A stretch of 64,000 nt of DNA from Ophioderma brevispina. Its lineage: Eukaryota > Echinodermata > Ophiuroidea > Amphilepidida > Ophiodermatidae. Below are positions 1 to 12,060 of this stretch, piece after piece. The stretch spans positions 155,955 through 219,954 of the forward strand of contig JAMKCH010088115.1 of the NCBI GenBank assembly GCA_023653785.1. The letters run 5' to 3'. The notes under the pieces were generated by a model, which saw nothing but the letters and a program-made list of their open reading frames with translations, was not told where the DNA came from and did not search any database. Each line of letters begins with the position of its first letter. Within the stretch, counting starts at the first letter, position 1. A program made the translations under genes and the position numbers.

Positions 1-814
1 ATCTTGTACCAAAATGTCCATCCTAATTCACACCTTTTAACAGTGACAATACAATGTAACTTATTCATATATAAATCTATAATCATTCCATTCTGGTATC
101 ACAACCAAATCATGAACTGTCGGCCCCTCTGTCAGTTGTAGGATCATTCTGGCTATTTTGACCCAAATTTGAACTTCCCGGGTTTTGTTTTTTATTTCTG
201 TATCCACATAGGAAGCATCAAGATCCGTTCTTTTCATGGTCCTGTAAGTGCAATTTATGACTACCTTTTGGGGAAAATATTTTTTGTAACTTCAGAACAC
301 TCAAACACCAGCTCCATCTACTATTTGTCAACGGTCCATTTACTGCTATTTGTAGCATTTCAGAGTATAACAGCACTTCTCTACTGACAGACTTTCCTCT
401 AACAAAGCTCACAGAACAAGGGCTTACGAAGTATCCATAATCATACACAAGATAGGTGATCGCACATCACATTCATACTTCTTCCAACCTTCCACATAAT
501 AATACTTCCAGAAGTAAGCTATTTAGGATCTCCCATCACACGAGCCCCTGTGCAGCACCTCGAGAGAGTATCATCGTCTGCTATCGTTAACTAATTATTG
601 CCGACTTGCTGTTGAAAAGACAAGTCATTGAGGTAATTACATGGATACACGTATACGTCATGGCATGTTATGGCCGACTATGTTTCCACTGGAGAAGGGT
701 AAAGTCAAACGTTTAATATGATGCGCTATTCAGCAGCTATTTAACACGGTGGGATGATTATCCGAGATGACCACCTTGGGCTAATAATGGCTGATTTTGT
801 TTATTCATAGGTGT
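1..814. other. Non-coding unique sequence
   Basis: No exon-like open frame, tRNA or repeat array is visible. The stretch from about 480 to 800 keeps CpG dinucleotides and balanced composition (for example CGAGAGAG and TAATTACATGG) and contains homeodomain-type TAATTA cores. That resembles conserved regulatory DNA more than decayed repeat, but it cannot be told from background without comparison to a related genome. Confidence 0.5.
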
Positions 815-935
815 TATATGATTTTAATTATCCAATCAGAAACATGTAAGAAAGCATAAGGTTACCGATATATAGAAGGTCTATTTTGATTGGTTATTCA
901 GAGCTTATTTCATGTTATATTCAGTGATGTACCAA
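815..935. repeat. TGATTGGTTA-type dispersed foldback repeat, diverged copy
   Basis: TATCCAATCAGA near 829 is followed about 50 bases later by TTTTGATTGGTTATTCAGA near 884, giving inverted CCAAT/ATTGG arms. A TTTCATGTTATATTCAG stretch follows. The same combination (TTGATTGGTTA, then CATGTAATGAGCAAATCAG) recurs near 39,880, 39,985 and 56,605, so this looks like an old copy of a small dispersed element. Each ATTGG/CCAAT could also act as an NF-Y-type site, which is inference. Confidence 0.4.
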
Positions 936-1789
936 TCGAGACACCGGTAAGAAAGGCGGCCAGACATCATGGGGTTAAATCAGGAGGAATTGAATGAGAT
1001 TGAGGGTTGGTTGTCATAGGATGGGTTTAATGTTGGGGTGTATTCGAGTTCTGCAATTATATTTGGCAGATGATTATAGATGGAAATTAGATTGACAAGA
1101 GTGAGGATTAATTCAGCGAATTCTATGTTCCACCTGCGCAGCTAGGATTTTCTTTTAGTATAACATAACCTGATCCAAGGAACAATATCAGTGTATGTTT
1201 TTAGTTCTGATTATCGATCATGTTCTTAAGTAGTAAATCCTATTACTCACAGTGTTTTTTACCAGAATTTTCAACTGCATTTGTTGATATCTTTGGTGAA
1301 TTTTTTGAAGTGTTAAAATTGGCTGAGTCACCTCCTATATATGGTACCCAGCTCTTTTCACTCTAAAAACAGATTAGTCGATGAGGAGGCTCATCAAAAA
1401 TAATTTGTCAAATTTTTGACACAATTTACATCAAATTGAATAAAAATTTGAATCATTTTGATACTAAAATTCGTTTCACAAGTCGACAATATCTCTTGTG
1501 GCCGCCCCAACTGACATATTGCCATATCAAAATGACTATTTTGTTCTAAGTGTGTTTAACAAAACCGATTATGTTCATGCAATTTATCAGCTATGTAAGA
1601 TATATAAATCTCGTCCAATAAATTTGACTATTTCACTTTAATCCAAATATATGCAGTGTTCCTTTTTTTAACCATCCGATTTCTGTGGACATGCAATTTG
1701 GGTACAAGCATTTTTTTTTCATTGTAAGATATTCGTAGTTTTCTATCCCTCTCTGTACAGCATCTGTATATTAATAGAACAGAGCCAGT
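936..1789. other. AT-rich non-coding sequence
   Basis: AT-rich sequence with short runs such as AAATTTTTGACA and no coding, RNA or repeat structure that I can support. The short open frames here overlap on both strands and look like chance. Confidence 0.5.
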
Positions 1790-2845
1790 GGTTAATGTGT
1801 GGTCTTGTCGGCCATATTGATAACCCAAATTGCAGACAGCCAGCACAGAGGAATCCTTGATGTAGAATTAGACCTAATTGGCGAATCCTCGCTGACGAGC
1901 ACAAATGAACGCTGGTTTCCCATACCACAGAACGTGTGCCACCTTTTACCTCACGATTCATTTTTGCACCGTGAAGTCATCGTGAACTCTAGCACCCTCG
2001 TCTTAATGAGCTGCCTATTTGCGTAGTCACAGCTCAACGCACGGCTGCCTCTAGTTAAACGCTGCCGCATTCCGGTGGCCGGCATACCACTGCTGATGGT
2101 AAAGATCTGGTTACCTCAAGTGCTTTCCTAAAAGACCTAAACCAATGAGGCTGGCTCTTTTGTCTCTGGGTTACTGGAAATGAATGGCCGCACATGCTTA
2201 ATAGGTTTCAATTTAAAGAGCCCTTTTGTTTTTGTGCATGGGTCTCTTTTCACTCTTTACTTTGAAAGTAAACAACCAGGCAACCAACTACACTGTGCTT
2301 TGTTTTCTTTCTTCAAAATTTCAGACTATTGTAACACCAACCAACCAACAAAAACTTGTCAGCAGAGGAATGAAATGTACTTTTTAGTCAACAATCATTA
2401 TTTGGGCAATACATTTTGACCCAATCCACTCGCAACCCAACAAATTGTGGCAATCCGCCTATTTAAACACCCTCCGAGTCTACTGCCTTTCGGGTGCATT
2501 TCCACAGCAATTTGTCACTGTGCAACAATCCTAATTTAGACGAACAAAAAAGCCCAGGCCTTACATGTGGGTTATTAACACACGACCTTATTTCGGCTTT
2601 GTGGCATGTGGCCCACCTTGCTCGTTAATTAAAGTGCTGCCTTTCACAATTCCCACGTGCCTCAAAATAATTATTTAAAGTCCCAGTTTTGTTCAAAAGT
2701 TCATTTCTTTACCGACCCGCGGAAATTGGGCTATGCACACTTGCAAAGGGCCAAATTTGTTGTCACTCATGGGTGGGTCGCTTAAGGGTATGCAAATAGC
2801 CAAGTCAATTTGATTATAATCATCCTAGTTTTCTTAATTTTGTTA
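1790..2845. promoter_or_regulatory. Candidate cis-regulatory block (unique, CpG-containing)
   Basis: This stretch has fewer homopolymer runs and more CpG than its flanks. From about 2,560 to 2,840 recognisable binding-site cores are close together: TTAATTAA and TAATTATTTAAA (homeodomain type), CCCACGTGCC (E-box CACGTG), and TATGCAAATAG (octamer/POU ATGCAAAT) near 2,788. No protein-like open frame explains the composition. Conserved non-coding elements near developmental genes often look like this, but such motifs also occur by chance, so this is a suggestion only. Confidence 0.25.
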
Positions 2846-3329
2846 AGTGTACAGATATAAAACCTCTGAGGGAATACACAAATTAAAATTTGATAAGACC
2901 AGTGGGTATAATTTGGTCACTCAAACAGATTGGATTATGATTTGATATTTTTCTATTTTTGTGCCTGTAGAGTGTTCATACCATAATTTGTGTACTTAAG
3001 CCTTACATGTTTATCTTCTGTTGTCCCATCAAAACACAACTTTAGAGGTTACAAAACTAGGTAAGGGTCATAAAAAAGTTAAAAGGTCATAAAGTTAACA
3101 TCGTTAAATAGGGCGAGCAAGGTACCTAAATTTGTTGTCTAAATGTTTAAATAAGATCGTTTGTATGGGTGGTGCTGGTTCAAAACCTGAATCTGCCTGG
3201 TTTGGGGTGTAGATAATTTTGGGCTTTGGGTTCATAACAGATCTTTATTTTTGGAAACCTGTAGAACTATCAATCAAGAAGGCAAAAAGTACATATCATA
3301 TTTTTCCAATGAAGTTGAAAGGGGGGCAT
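2846..3329. other. AT-rich non-coding sequence
   Basis: Contains short near-repeats such as GGTCATAAAAAAGTTAAAAGGTCATAAAG near 3,067. No gene or repeat element can be supported. Confidence 0.5.
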
Positions 3330-3535
3330 ACACTCTTAAAAATACCTAGTTAAATGCAAGCTTATGAGGTTTCTAGTAAAAAATATGACTACAACATAGT
3401 CAAGTTTGACATGATTCTGGTCAAGTTTGACAAGATTCTGGTCAAATTTACAAGATTTTTCAGTCAAATTTGACTAGTAAAACTTGGTACCTAGTCAAAA
3501 GTGACAAGGTAATCAATTTTCCTATAGTGCTGCAC
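3330..3535. repeat. GTCAAGTTTGAC short tandem and foldback repeat
   Basis: From about 3,398 to 3,480 the motif GGTCAAGTTTGACAAGATTCT occurs about four times with a period near 22 bases. The outer units face each other: ATAGTCAAGTTTGAC on the left and GTCAAATTTGACTAGTA on the right form an inverted pair. A weaker outer inverted pair (TACACTCTTAAAAAT near 3,330 and ATTTTCCTATAGTG near 3,517) suggests the whole block is a foldback MITE of about 200 bases. The outer ends are poorly matched, so the boundaries are uncertain. Confidence 0.45.
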
Positions 3536-4046
3536 AGATGGTTGGAGTAAAGAAATGTGCTTAGTGTGGTTTGATCAGTGATTAACAAGGCAATTAACTG
3601 TTTAGTCCGAGGCCAATAGGTTAAACACACCTAACTCTAATTAAAAATTAGTCAACTTATAGAACTAAAGATAGTCACCAAAATGCTCAATTCCAAAGTC
3701 AGAAGACAGACTTGGTTCTGTACACATTAACATGTGTAATGTGTTATGTTAAAGACAGCTTATCCGTGTTACAAAAAACACAGATTTCATTAAATAAGGG
3801 ACAACTCAGTCCTTTGGGACCTGAATTCAACGGGTTTGCTGTTTTGAAAAGCTAATAAAATACTTGTTAAATATGTATAAGTACTTGAATTTGTATAGAT
3901 GTTTATTAAAGACCTGAAATTGGGGCATTTTTAGGGTAATTGTTTTTTGGGACACTCTTTTTAACATAATATACCTCTGAGTAACCATGCAATCAAAATA
4001 GCCTTGCATATCTTCATACACCTCTAAGCATTTCTTACTGTGTCTC
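3536..4046. other. AT-rich non-coding sequence
   Basis: Nothing beyond AT-rich unique sequence and short chance open frames. Confidence 0.5.
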
Positions 4047-4092
4047 TGATTGGCTAATTACATCATGCAACCCTTTGACTAGCCAATCAAAC
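4047..4092. repeat. TGATTGGCTA inverted repeat
   Basis: CTGATTGGCTA on the left and TAGCCAATCA on the right form a perfect 10-base inverted repeat with a loop of about 24 bases. The arms resemble the TGATTGGTTA family seen at 884, 39,880, 39,985 and 56,605. The paired ATTGG/CCAAT boxes could alternatively be a regulatory pair. Confidence 0.5.
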
Positions 4093-6130
4093 TGCTTTTA
4101 GTATGTGTGAGGTTAAAAGAGTTTCTTGCCAAATCAACTACATTCTCTTATCCAGTTTTCATTTGTCAGTAATTATGCCAAATTAAAAATTCTTAGGTTA
4201 CAAGCACATCTTGACTTTTAAAACATACTCCTCATTTGTTCCATAACTGTTCACAGAAGTTGCTGTCAATGGCAGTTGCTCTACAGCTACTAATGCAATT
4301 TGTACGCCTTCAAACTACTGCCTCAAGATTATGTACACACTTTAAAACAGACTGCCATTTTGCAGAGCCCAGTCAAGTTTGTGAACCTTGGAAGGGCCTT
4401 ATCTACAAGGCATTCATCATTGGCAAGACTCTAGATGTAAAAGTAATAAAAAGTTATCAGAAGTTCAAGACATTGTTGGCATAAGAGTTCATGTGGAGGC
4501 TGGTACGTTCAGTAAATCTATGGGAATATACACATCACTTCTTTCCTCCTCTCACAGCCCTTCATGTACCAAATAGGCTTCGTGTCAACTTTGCAGTCCT
4601 AAGCAATAATAATAATAACACAACTATTATGGGCACTTAGTGAGGTATTATATTGATACATGTCAACTAGAGAGCGCAACCAACAATACACACCAGATTG
4701 GTCACACCGTTCTCATACCACCCTTTGATTCCGCAAGGCCAATAAGGGACACTTTGATAAATACACACAAAATAAAGAAACAAATGATCCTTGTCCCTTT
4801 GTGTTAGCAGCCCGTTTGCATGACTAAGCTAAGAAAATATCCCAAGGCCTTCATTGACCCCAGGGTGACTTATCTTCAACCTTCTCTTACCCCTCTTCTC
4901 AATGGCAAAAATTGTGTAGAGTGTTTGCATACTGCTCAAAACATTTCAAATATTATGGTTGGCGGACCAATAAGATATCCTCCTGAGTGAGTTCCCTATG
5001 TTCTGTTCTTGCATAATTACAATGATCTGCTACTTCAAACATTGTTCATATTGGTAATGTCACCTTTGAACTTGTCTTGGTAAGTCTTTTGATGATGTTG
5101 TATTTCTCAAGACTTGTCTTTGTTCTTCAATCAACTTCGCTAGGCTTTCAAGCTTCATTTTTTTTTTGCAATTGAAATATAAGACTACTTCATAACAACT
5201 TCAAGTTATTCATCTCAAAAACCAGTTTTCAGCAAGAGCAATTTTCAGTAGGCCAAGAGTAATTAGGGAATATAATAGCCTGCAAAAACACCACATCAAG
5301 TAAAATAAATTAATCCAAAACCATAACTTTAGTTTGCATTAAACAGTTGAGTGTTATACTTTTGTTTATAAAATTACTGAAATGATCAACAAACCCTTTC
5401 ATAAGGTCAAAGTTAAAACATGTCCTATGCTAAAAACCAAGTGATCTTTGGAGGGAAAACAAATCAAGGTGAACTTAGAGTGTTGGCAACACACCTACAG
5501 AATTTAGGGGGGATGGATATCTGAAAGGGCAACTCAGGGTATTGATTAACGAGGGATCTTCAAGGGCAACGGCTGTGCGACAAAAACTTCAGTTTTGGCC
5601 CTCATGTGGACATGACTACAGACGTATAAAAGAGCAGTTTACTACTTGTCACCCATACACGACATTGGAATGGACTTAAGAAATCAGTTATCTACATAGT
5701 GCCCCCGCAGAATACTGCTTAAATGTACTTCAAATCCAAATATTAAATGTCACCATATATGATTTAAATAAGTTTACATGCACCCACATGCAGACATGTA
5801 TTACAGATAAACTATAGAAATGTCATCCTTATTTACATTAAATCATTCATTCAAACACCCTATCCTGCCTGAATTTTAAACTCAATAAATGCATAATAAA
5901 TAAACCAATAAGGTGAATCTATGTATCAATCCTAAATACAAACTTTCAAAGGGACATGGATATTTCACGCCAATGAAAACTAAGATATAAATTCACCACA
6001 GCCATGAAGTATAAGATTTAGTCTCATCAAATAAAACGGTCTGTTTGAACATCCCCCACCAATTTTGCTTTTCATTCCGTCCATTAATGACTAGAAGAAA
6101 AATGGATGAAAAAGCATCCATCATAACTAT
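4093..6130. other. AT-rich non-coding sequence
   Basis: Contains a short TAA-rich tract (AATAATAATAATAAC near 4,607) and a T10 run near 5,159. The open frames at 4,236-4,484 and 4,388-4,576 overlap on the same strand in different frames and show no family motif, so I do not call them genes. Confidence 0.5.
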
Positions 6131-6420
6131 GCCTCAGAGATTTAACGCCATGCCTTAGCTTGATCTTTCGTCCCTAAACGGGAAAAAACGGGCAATTTCA
6201 AAATTGCTCCGCAACAAATTGCTGAATATAGTATTGACCTCCGTCGTTGGCTCGGGTCATCCGTTGCCGAGAAGTCATTTTGGAAAAAGTAATGACATGA
6301 GTGTAGATGAGTCAAAATGTAGATCAATTGGCCTCCATCCCACAATGCATTTCACTAAAGGGACTGTCAACATGCGTGGAAATCTTACCATTAGCCGATC
6401 TGCCATTCTTAATATCAAAT
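6131..6420. promoter_or_regulatory. Candidate regulatory block
   Basis: A less AT-rich patch with several CpGs (CCGTCGTTGGCTCGGG near 6,241, AAACGGGAAAAAACGGGC near 6,176) and a short hairpin GCAATTTCAAAATTGC near 6,191. Open frames on both strands overlap and none is protein-like. It stands out from its surroundings in composition only. Confidence 0.2.
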
Positions 6421-7302
6421 AACACATTAGCGTTTAGTATCTATATAGAATGCAGTCATCAATTGCATACTTTGTTTAAACTGAAGCTCATGAATGATTA
6501 GTTCTAAAATTGATACATACATGAAACCAAGCATTTTGTCATTCTAAATCTTAACAAATCTATTTCACTATAATTTTGCAAAATTACATACCATATATTA
6601 TCCAATACTACATGATTAGACCAAACTTTTGGGAATTCAAGATATAAACATGCCATACTATAATAATTTTAGTTATTTGTTTGCAAGAGAATTTCTCATA
6701 GCATCTGTTTGCAAGAAAGCCACCTTAATCTTTTTGTTACGATAACTACATCATATTCTCAGCTCTGCCGGGTCTGCCCTATGCTATGGAATTGTGGGAA
6801 CCGTTAGAGTAACACTCTAATTTAGCTTAATTCTATTGAGTAAAATTGGGGCATGGAGAAAAGTTTGAGGCCCAACCGTGCATGGCAAATGAGTTTTCTT
6901 GTTGTCTAGGGGTTCCAGAAATGCTAGGGTTCACTTAGCAACAGAAAAACAATTTGATGAAGATGAAAAATAAATGAAATACATGAAATTCTATAGCTCA
7001 CGTATAAACAGCTACCAGTACAGTTGGTCCGCTTCACTCTGGCTGTGCCTTTTTTGAACTTCTATTTTTTATGTATAGCATGGAATCTTTGATAAGCAGA
7101 AAGATCACAACTTCTTGATTACATGATTCAATACCACTGTTTAATATTGCAATCAAACTAATACATAACTGCTACATAATATATAACACCTCTGCACCAC
7201 AATAAGCAGTAATACCTAAATCCACATCAGATGCGAGACGTATGTGGTACAGGCATTCTATAAAATCATCTTGAACATTGTGCAAGCCTACGGTAATCTC
7301 GG
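6421..7302. other. AT-rich non-coding sequence
   Basis: Unique AT-rich sequence with no supportable feature. Confidence 0.5.
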
Positions 7303-7764
7303 ATGTTAACAGATGAATCTCCTGCAAGACATCAAACAAAAACACCAACTACTTCTGAGACTTGCCAGCACCACGGGTCAACTCGGGAACAATGGGATGC
7401 AATTCCAATCACCATTTGCCCCTCGACTCTCTCATCAAACCCCCGGCCCAGAACTAATATTTGCCACCACTGCAATCAATTTATCTGGGGCCTGTTTAAA
7501 GCCCGTATAATTTGTATCAATTTATTTTCTATCAAAGAGCGAAGTAAATGTGCTAAATGCCACCTGTTTTCTAACCAAGTGATGGGTTCATTGATAGCTG
7601 GATACAGAACTGAAAGATTGACTAATTACATGGCACATCTTTTTAACTGTGAACCAAAATTTAAATGTTGTTTTTGTCTGCCAAAGACTGGATACCACAT
7701 GGTATGGTTTAGCAGGGGTAAAGTAAAATGCCAAAATGAAATGATTTTTTTGAGAAGGTTGTGA
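7303..7764 (+). other. Longest open frame (153 codons), probably not a gene
   Basis: An uninterrupted frame of 153 codons starts at ATG 7,303. The translation has Cys pairs (CHHC, CAKC, CCFC) and a K/R-rich end, but the spacing fits no zinc finger I know and no family is recognisable. A second open frame starts 10 bases downstream in another frame and a third covers the opposite strand, which points to a local lack of stop codons rather than selection. By rough estimate the longest chance frame in a window of this size and composition is about 125 codons, so 153 is not decisive. No splice or expression evidence is visible. Confidence 0.12.
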
Positions 7765-9199
7765 GATCAGGAGAGCCCTGGCGCATACAAATGAGATGGT
7801 TTTGGGATGCACGAATAAGTGCATAGCCTTGGGCGAGATATTTCATTTTACCGACCCGAGCGCGGTACTAAGTAGTCTCTAAAATAGGCTCCGTAAGACC
7901 CGGCTCTTATAGGCACATATGCCCGGCTGTCAATCATATTCGTATTGACACACTGGGACATACCAAAATGTAGCACAAACAGGGGTGGGCATAAAACAAT
8001 AAATCTGGAGGGGTTGTAATTATGGATTTATTCGCCGTCGTCGTCGACACCTTAGCTTCTCATGCAAGCAGTATGCAGCACTGGCGAATGCCTGGCAGTT
8101 GAATGTGATACTTGGTAAATACTTGTAACACTGTCACAAAATTTCAATGTTGACACCTGCGTAGTAGTGCTAAGCAAACAGAATCGTTAAAACCACCATG
8201 ATCACAGATATCAGGAGACATTTCAAATCTTTACACAGCCTATTAGGGTGAGAGAGATGCCACATTTCCCAACCCATCTCATATTCGCGTTTGGCAGCGT
8301 ACAGTACGTTATACGTGCAACCACGGAACAAGCAAAAAAAAAAGTGGAAAGCGCTTGATGTGTAGTAGTCCTGTCTATGAAACCCATTGAAAGAACTTAC
8401 CCAGAAGGGTTTAGTCTTTTAACATCGTTTGTGCAGATGCAAAAAAAGAACAGTTCGAGAGCTCAAAATACTTCACTTCCCATTTTGCCTATTGAAATCT
8501 AAATAAAAGTTCTTATTGATAAGCAGATTTTTATCGGTGGCGTGTATGAACCTGTTCAGGTGTGATGACTTTTAAGGAGATTCTCCCCGCTCCTTATTAC
8601 GAGTCTGGTCCTAACCATCAACAACACATAATTAGGATGAGATTTTTATCAGACTTCTTGAGAGCGAAAAAAAGGTGGTTACCAAACTAGGCCAAGAAAG
8701 GTGTATCGACTTGGCCTAGATGTTAGGAGTAAAGGGAACCGGCACTAGACTGTTAGGCACCCTGAGTACCAACTAAACTTACAATATATCAATAATGTAT
8801 TAAATTGATGAAATATTCACTAACTGTTTGTCTTCGTATCACCACATACCAAATTCTTTCTAATAAGTAATGGCAAGTTTTGGATATACATTATTCCTGC
8901 ACCAATAAACCTTAAACAGTGTGGGGAACAGTTACTAAATTATTATTCAAAGGTGCTCTTGTAATTCCTTTAATATTATTTATGGAATGAGCTGTGGCGG
9001 TTGCAAGCACACCTTTGAGCATCTATTTTAAGAAAACTAAGAGCGGCACTGATATAAAAGCATATTTCTATATTTCTATATGAGGCAGGGGTTCAATGCC
9101 AATCACATGTTTTTTGTTGTGAATCCACTCATGAAAACATTACTTTAGAACAGTTTTTATATAAAAAAAGTGTTCACCAAACGCATGTGTCACTTTCTG
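7765..9199. other. Non-coding unique sequence with one hairpin
   Basis: Mostly unique. CTAGGCCAAG at 8,687-8,696 and CTTGGCCTAG at 8,710-8,719 form a perfect 10-base inverted repeat with a 13-base loop. There is a CpG-bearing patch near 7,848-7,880 and 8,030-8,050 (GCCGTCGTCGTCGAC). No gene is supported. Confidence 0.45.
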
Positions 9200-9395
9200 T
9201 GAATAGGAACAAAGGTCACATGAAATCACCAAGGTCGCATGAGGTCACCAACACGCATGACACTACCCAAGGACCATGGTATCCAAGTTTCATGAAAATG
9301 AGCAACACACATAGAAACACCAAGCAATTTAACATATCTGACCATTTTGGGCCATGACCTCTAATGACCTCTAGATGACCTTTGACCCTACTCTT
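9200..9395. repeat. GGTCACATGA / TGACCTCTA dispersed repeat, left part
   Basis: AAAGGTCACATGAAATCACCAAGGTCGCATGAGGTCACC near the start is made of AGGTCA-type units. It is followed by TACCCAAGGACCATGG near 9,264 and then by TGACCTCTAATGACCTCTA near 9,356. The block TACCCAAGGACCAT...CATGAAAATG recurs at 9,771, so the two parts form a direct pair separated by about 370 bases. The GGTCAC units resemble the arrays at 29.9-30.0 kb and 62.5-62.9 kb. Confidence 0.5.
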
Positions 9396-9764
9396 GAGGG
9401 GGTAACTTGTGGGGTACTACCCAAGCAGGGGAGGGCGGCCAAGAAATCCCAATTTCAGACGTCGCCATTGGTTTAACACGAAGTGAAATCTTGACGAAAA
9501 ATTCTGATTTTTTTATATGTTGTCAAGGAATATTTTCTTATTCCAAAACCGTTGGAGTTGAAGAATCAACTCCACTGGAAGGGTTATTTCTGATTTTTTT
9601 TGTATGTATAACGAACGAGGACGAGGTCGTATGTGGGTCATGGGAACACCCATGACAGACCCACATCAAAGCACCCAAATTGGTTTGTGGTTTGCACTCC
9701 GTATTGCTGTAATTTCTTTTGACATTTTGGTGAGTTGCTATAATAAATGAGGCTTGGCCGCCAC
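9396..9764. repeat. Possible inserted element with GGCGGCCAAG ends and internal hairpins
   Basis: GGCGGCCAAG at about 9,435 is mirrored by CTTGGCCGCC at about 9,753, giving a 10-base inverted pair around roughly 330 bases that splits the surrounding repeat. Inside are two strong hairpins: TGGAGTTG/CAACTCCA near 9,553-9,574, and GTGGGTCATGGG/CCCATGACAGACCCAC at 9,633-9,664 with a 4-base bulge. No target duplication is clear. Overlapping open frames on both strands carry no family motif. Confidence 0.35.
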
Positions 9765-9915
9765 CGCCTGTACCCAAGGACCATTACATGCAAGTGCCAT
9801 GAAAATGTGTGCACGTATGTGGAAACAGTGAGCAACAATGTTTAGGGTTAACATTTGGGTCAACATTGTACCAGAGACATATACACATGGACAGACAGAC
9901 AGATGCACACACTAC
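9765..9915. repeat. Dispersed repeat, right part
   Basis: TACCCAAGGACCATTACATG at 9,771 repeats the 9,264 segment, then CATGAAAATGTGTGC and GGTTAACATTTGGG follow. The block ends in a short GACA tract (GGACAGACAGACAGATG near 9,889). It most likely belongs to the same dispersed family as 9,200-9,395. Confidence 0.45.
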
Positions 9916-10690
9916 CAAAGCATTGGCCTTTTACAGATGACACAAAAAAGGTATTCCTAGAAAATATTATATTTTGAGAATTAGAAGTTCAACAAATGTA
10001 TTACTTTCACCCAGGATTATAACACAGACAAGTATGAGATTGCAGGTCATTTGAAAGCCATCTTGAAAGCCACCAACCTAAGATTAGGCTAGTTTAGACC
10101 CATTTTAATGCTTTTTCATGATTAATGGTTGAAGATTAATTTTTGAAAATTGCTGGATGAAAGTGGATGAAACGAATATCAAGCCAAAATCAACAATCAT
10201 GTTAACTTGCAGGTCAGTGGAAGGGTGAAATTTCCCTTTTTAATCTGCATCAACACCAAAATCTGCGGTAAAAATAATGTGATCTAGATCTGTCTTTATG
10301 TAGTTATCAAAGTGCTTTTCTGTTCTGAGAAGCTCTGAGACAAACACGTTTTCCCTTTTCTTTGTACTTGTAAATTCTAACAAGCAAAACATCTCTTAAA
10401 ATGTGGACATTATGATGTTACAAGAATTTGCCCATTGCTCCTCGTGCCATGAAGATGACACCCTCTCCATGTCGACATAGGTAAATAGCGATGTAATTAC
10501 AGTTCGTATATGATATTCCAGATGATACAAGAAAATCTACCAGTGACCTCATTTTATTATTTGATAAAAAATTATGTTTTCCATCAAGAATGAATCTTAG
10601 ACTGTTATTGTGATATGGGCATTATCAAGTTATAGCGAAGAATCTGACAGTTCACAATTTTTTTGTACAACTGACTGAACTTAAAATACT
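9916..10690. other. AT-rich non-coding sequence
   Basis: No feature can be supported. Confidence 0.5.
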
Positions 10691-10920
10691 TCCGGCAATC
10701 GGGCATTAAAATTTAATATTGCAAATGCAATCCCTCCAAAATGTAGCCGGGACAGAAATTTAACGACACATAACTCGTAACTCGAGCACACAGAGCCCTT
10801 CTCGGTAACATGTATGCGAATTTGCCGAGCCCGATTCTAAAAACTGGTATAAGAGGGAAAGTGAGGTTAACAAATTGAATTCGGTTTAAAAATTGGTGCG
10901 AAATTTGCATAAGTGTGTGG
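10691..10920. promoter_or_regulatory. Candidate regulatory block
   Basis: A CpG-containing patch inside AT-rich DNA (CCGGCAATCGGGC near 10,691, AACTCGTAACTCGAGC near 10,771, GCCGAGCCCG near 10,823). TAAAATTTAATATTGCAAATGC near 10,706 holds homeodomain- and octamer-like cores. The contrast with its flanks is the only evidence. Confidence 0.2.
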
Positions 10921-12058
10921 AAGATGGCTAATTTGTAGCCTTATTCTGCCTAGAGTCCTGGGTATATTGGTTGGAAGGCTGTCATTCAATGCCCACTAAC
11001 CTTGGATTATCTTTATATGGGCAAATGGCAGAGGCGCCTTTCTCGTTCTTTCTTTGGGCTTGGACTCCTACAAACCAGACAGCCGAGAATTTACGTATAA
11101 TTTTTGAAACCTTGCAGCTGTACGCTTGTCCCATCCTATCAATATATTACTCTTCTTAGAAACTTTTCTTCGGGTTTGGGAACACATGGAGCTCTTTGTC
11201 AATCATGATGGAATTTTACCTATTGTACTAGAAAAACATAGCAGATTCTTGGAGAAAGCCAAAAAAAATTATCTTTTTCTCAATCTGCTAATTTTGAGAT
11301 ATGATACAAACATGTGAATAATTCCAAAGTTTGCCCATTTTAGATCATTCACCTAGACATTCACAAGTTAGGCAAAATGGCAAGGCAATTTACAGAATCT
11401 ACGATATATCCATGTGCTGCTTCATACAAATTTGACAGGTTCTTGAGTACCTCTAGAACAGTATGGAACTCTGCAGTACCATTAATTTGCCCTATTTGGC
11501 CTTTACCAGTTAAATCTTTTTCTTCCCTGTTTAGTATCAATTTTACCCTATTTCCCTTTATAATTCCATGTTTAATCTTCCTATTTTAGAATTCGTATTT
11601 CACAAAATACCAAGATGAAAACATAACAGTAAATTAAACAGTGAAATTGTGTACACCTGGAATGAAAGTAAAATGTGCAAACTAGCAGAAGAAAACAAAA
11701 GCTTAACAGCTTCAGTACATTATTACTCAGAGGGGTATTGATACCATCCCATAATGCACCAGTTTCACCTAGGTCATGTGATTCCACAAAAATCCTACTC
11801 TTAAAACCCCTGACTTTTACAATCATTTTAGCCCACAAAGCTCTAGTACTTGGGGAATTTTTATCAGTACCGGCACGTGTTTAGTACAGTAAAGTATAGG
11901 CACATTGCAATGCATTATGGGATTGGTTCAAAACACCCTCTGATTCATACTGGTATTGGCATGACCACAACCTGACATAAACAAAGGTTCAAAAATTAGA
12001 ATGTCCAATTTAACTTTTAACATTTACATTTTACTTTCAGAATGATGGGTTTTATGTC
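10921..12058. other. Non-coding sequence with an ATCCCATAATGCA inverted pair
   Basis: ATCCCATAATGCA near 11,747 is mirrored by TGCATTATGGGAT near 11,911, a perfect 13-base inverted repeat about 170 bases apart. A related ATCCCATCATGCATTAT lies near 38,242. This could be the termini of a decayed short element. The rest shows no supportable feature. Confidence 0.4.
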
Positions 12059-12060
12059 TA

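Noticed and set aside
7303..7764. 153-codon open frame with Cys pairs
   Set aside because: No known zinc-finger spacing, other frames and the opposite strand are also open, and the length is only slightly above the chance maximum I estimate for this composition.
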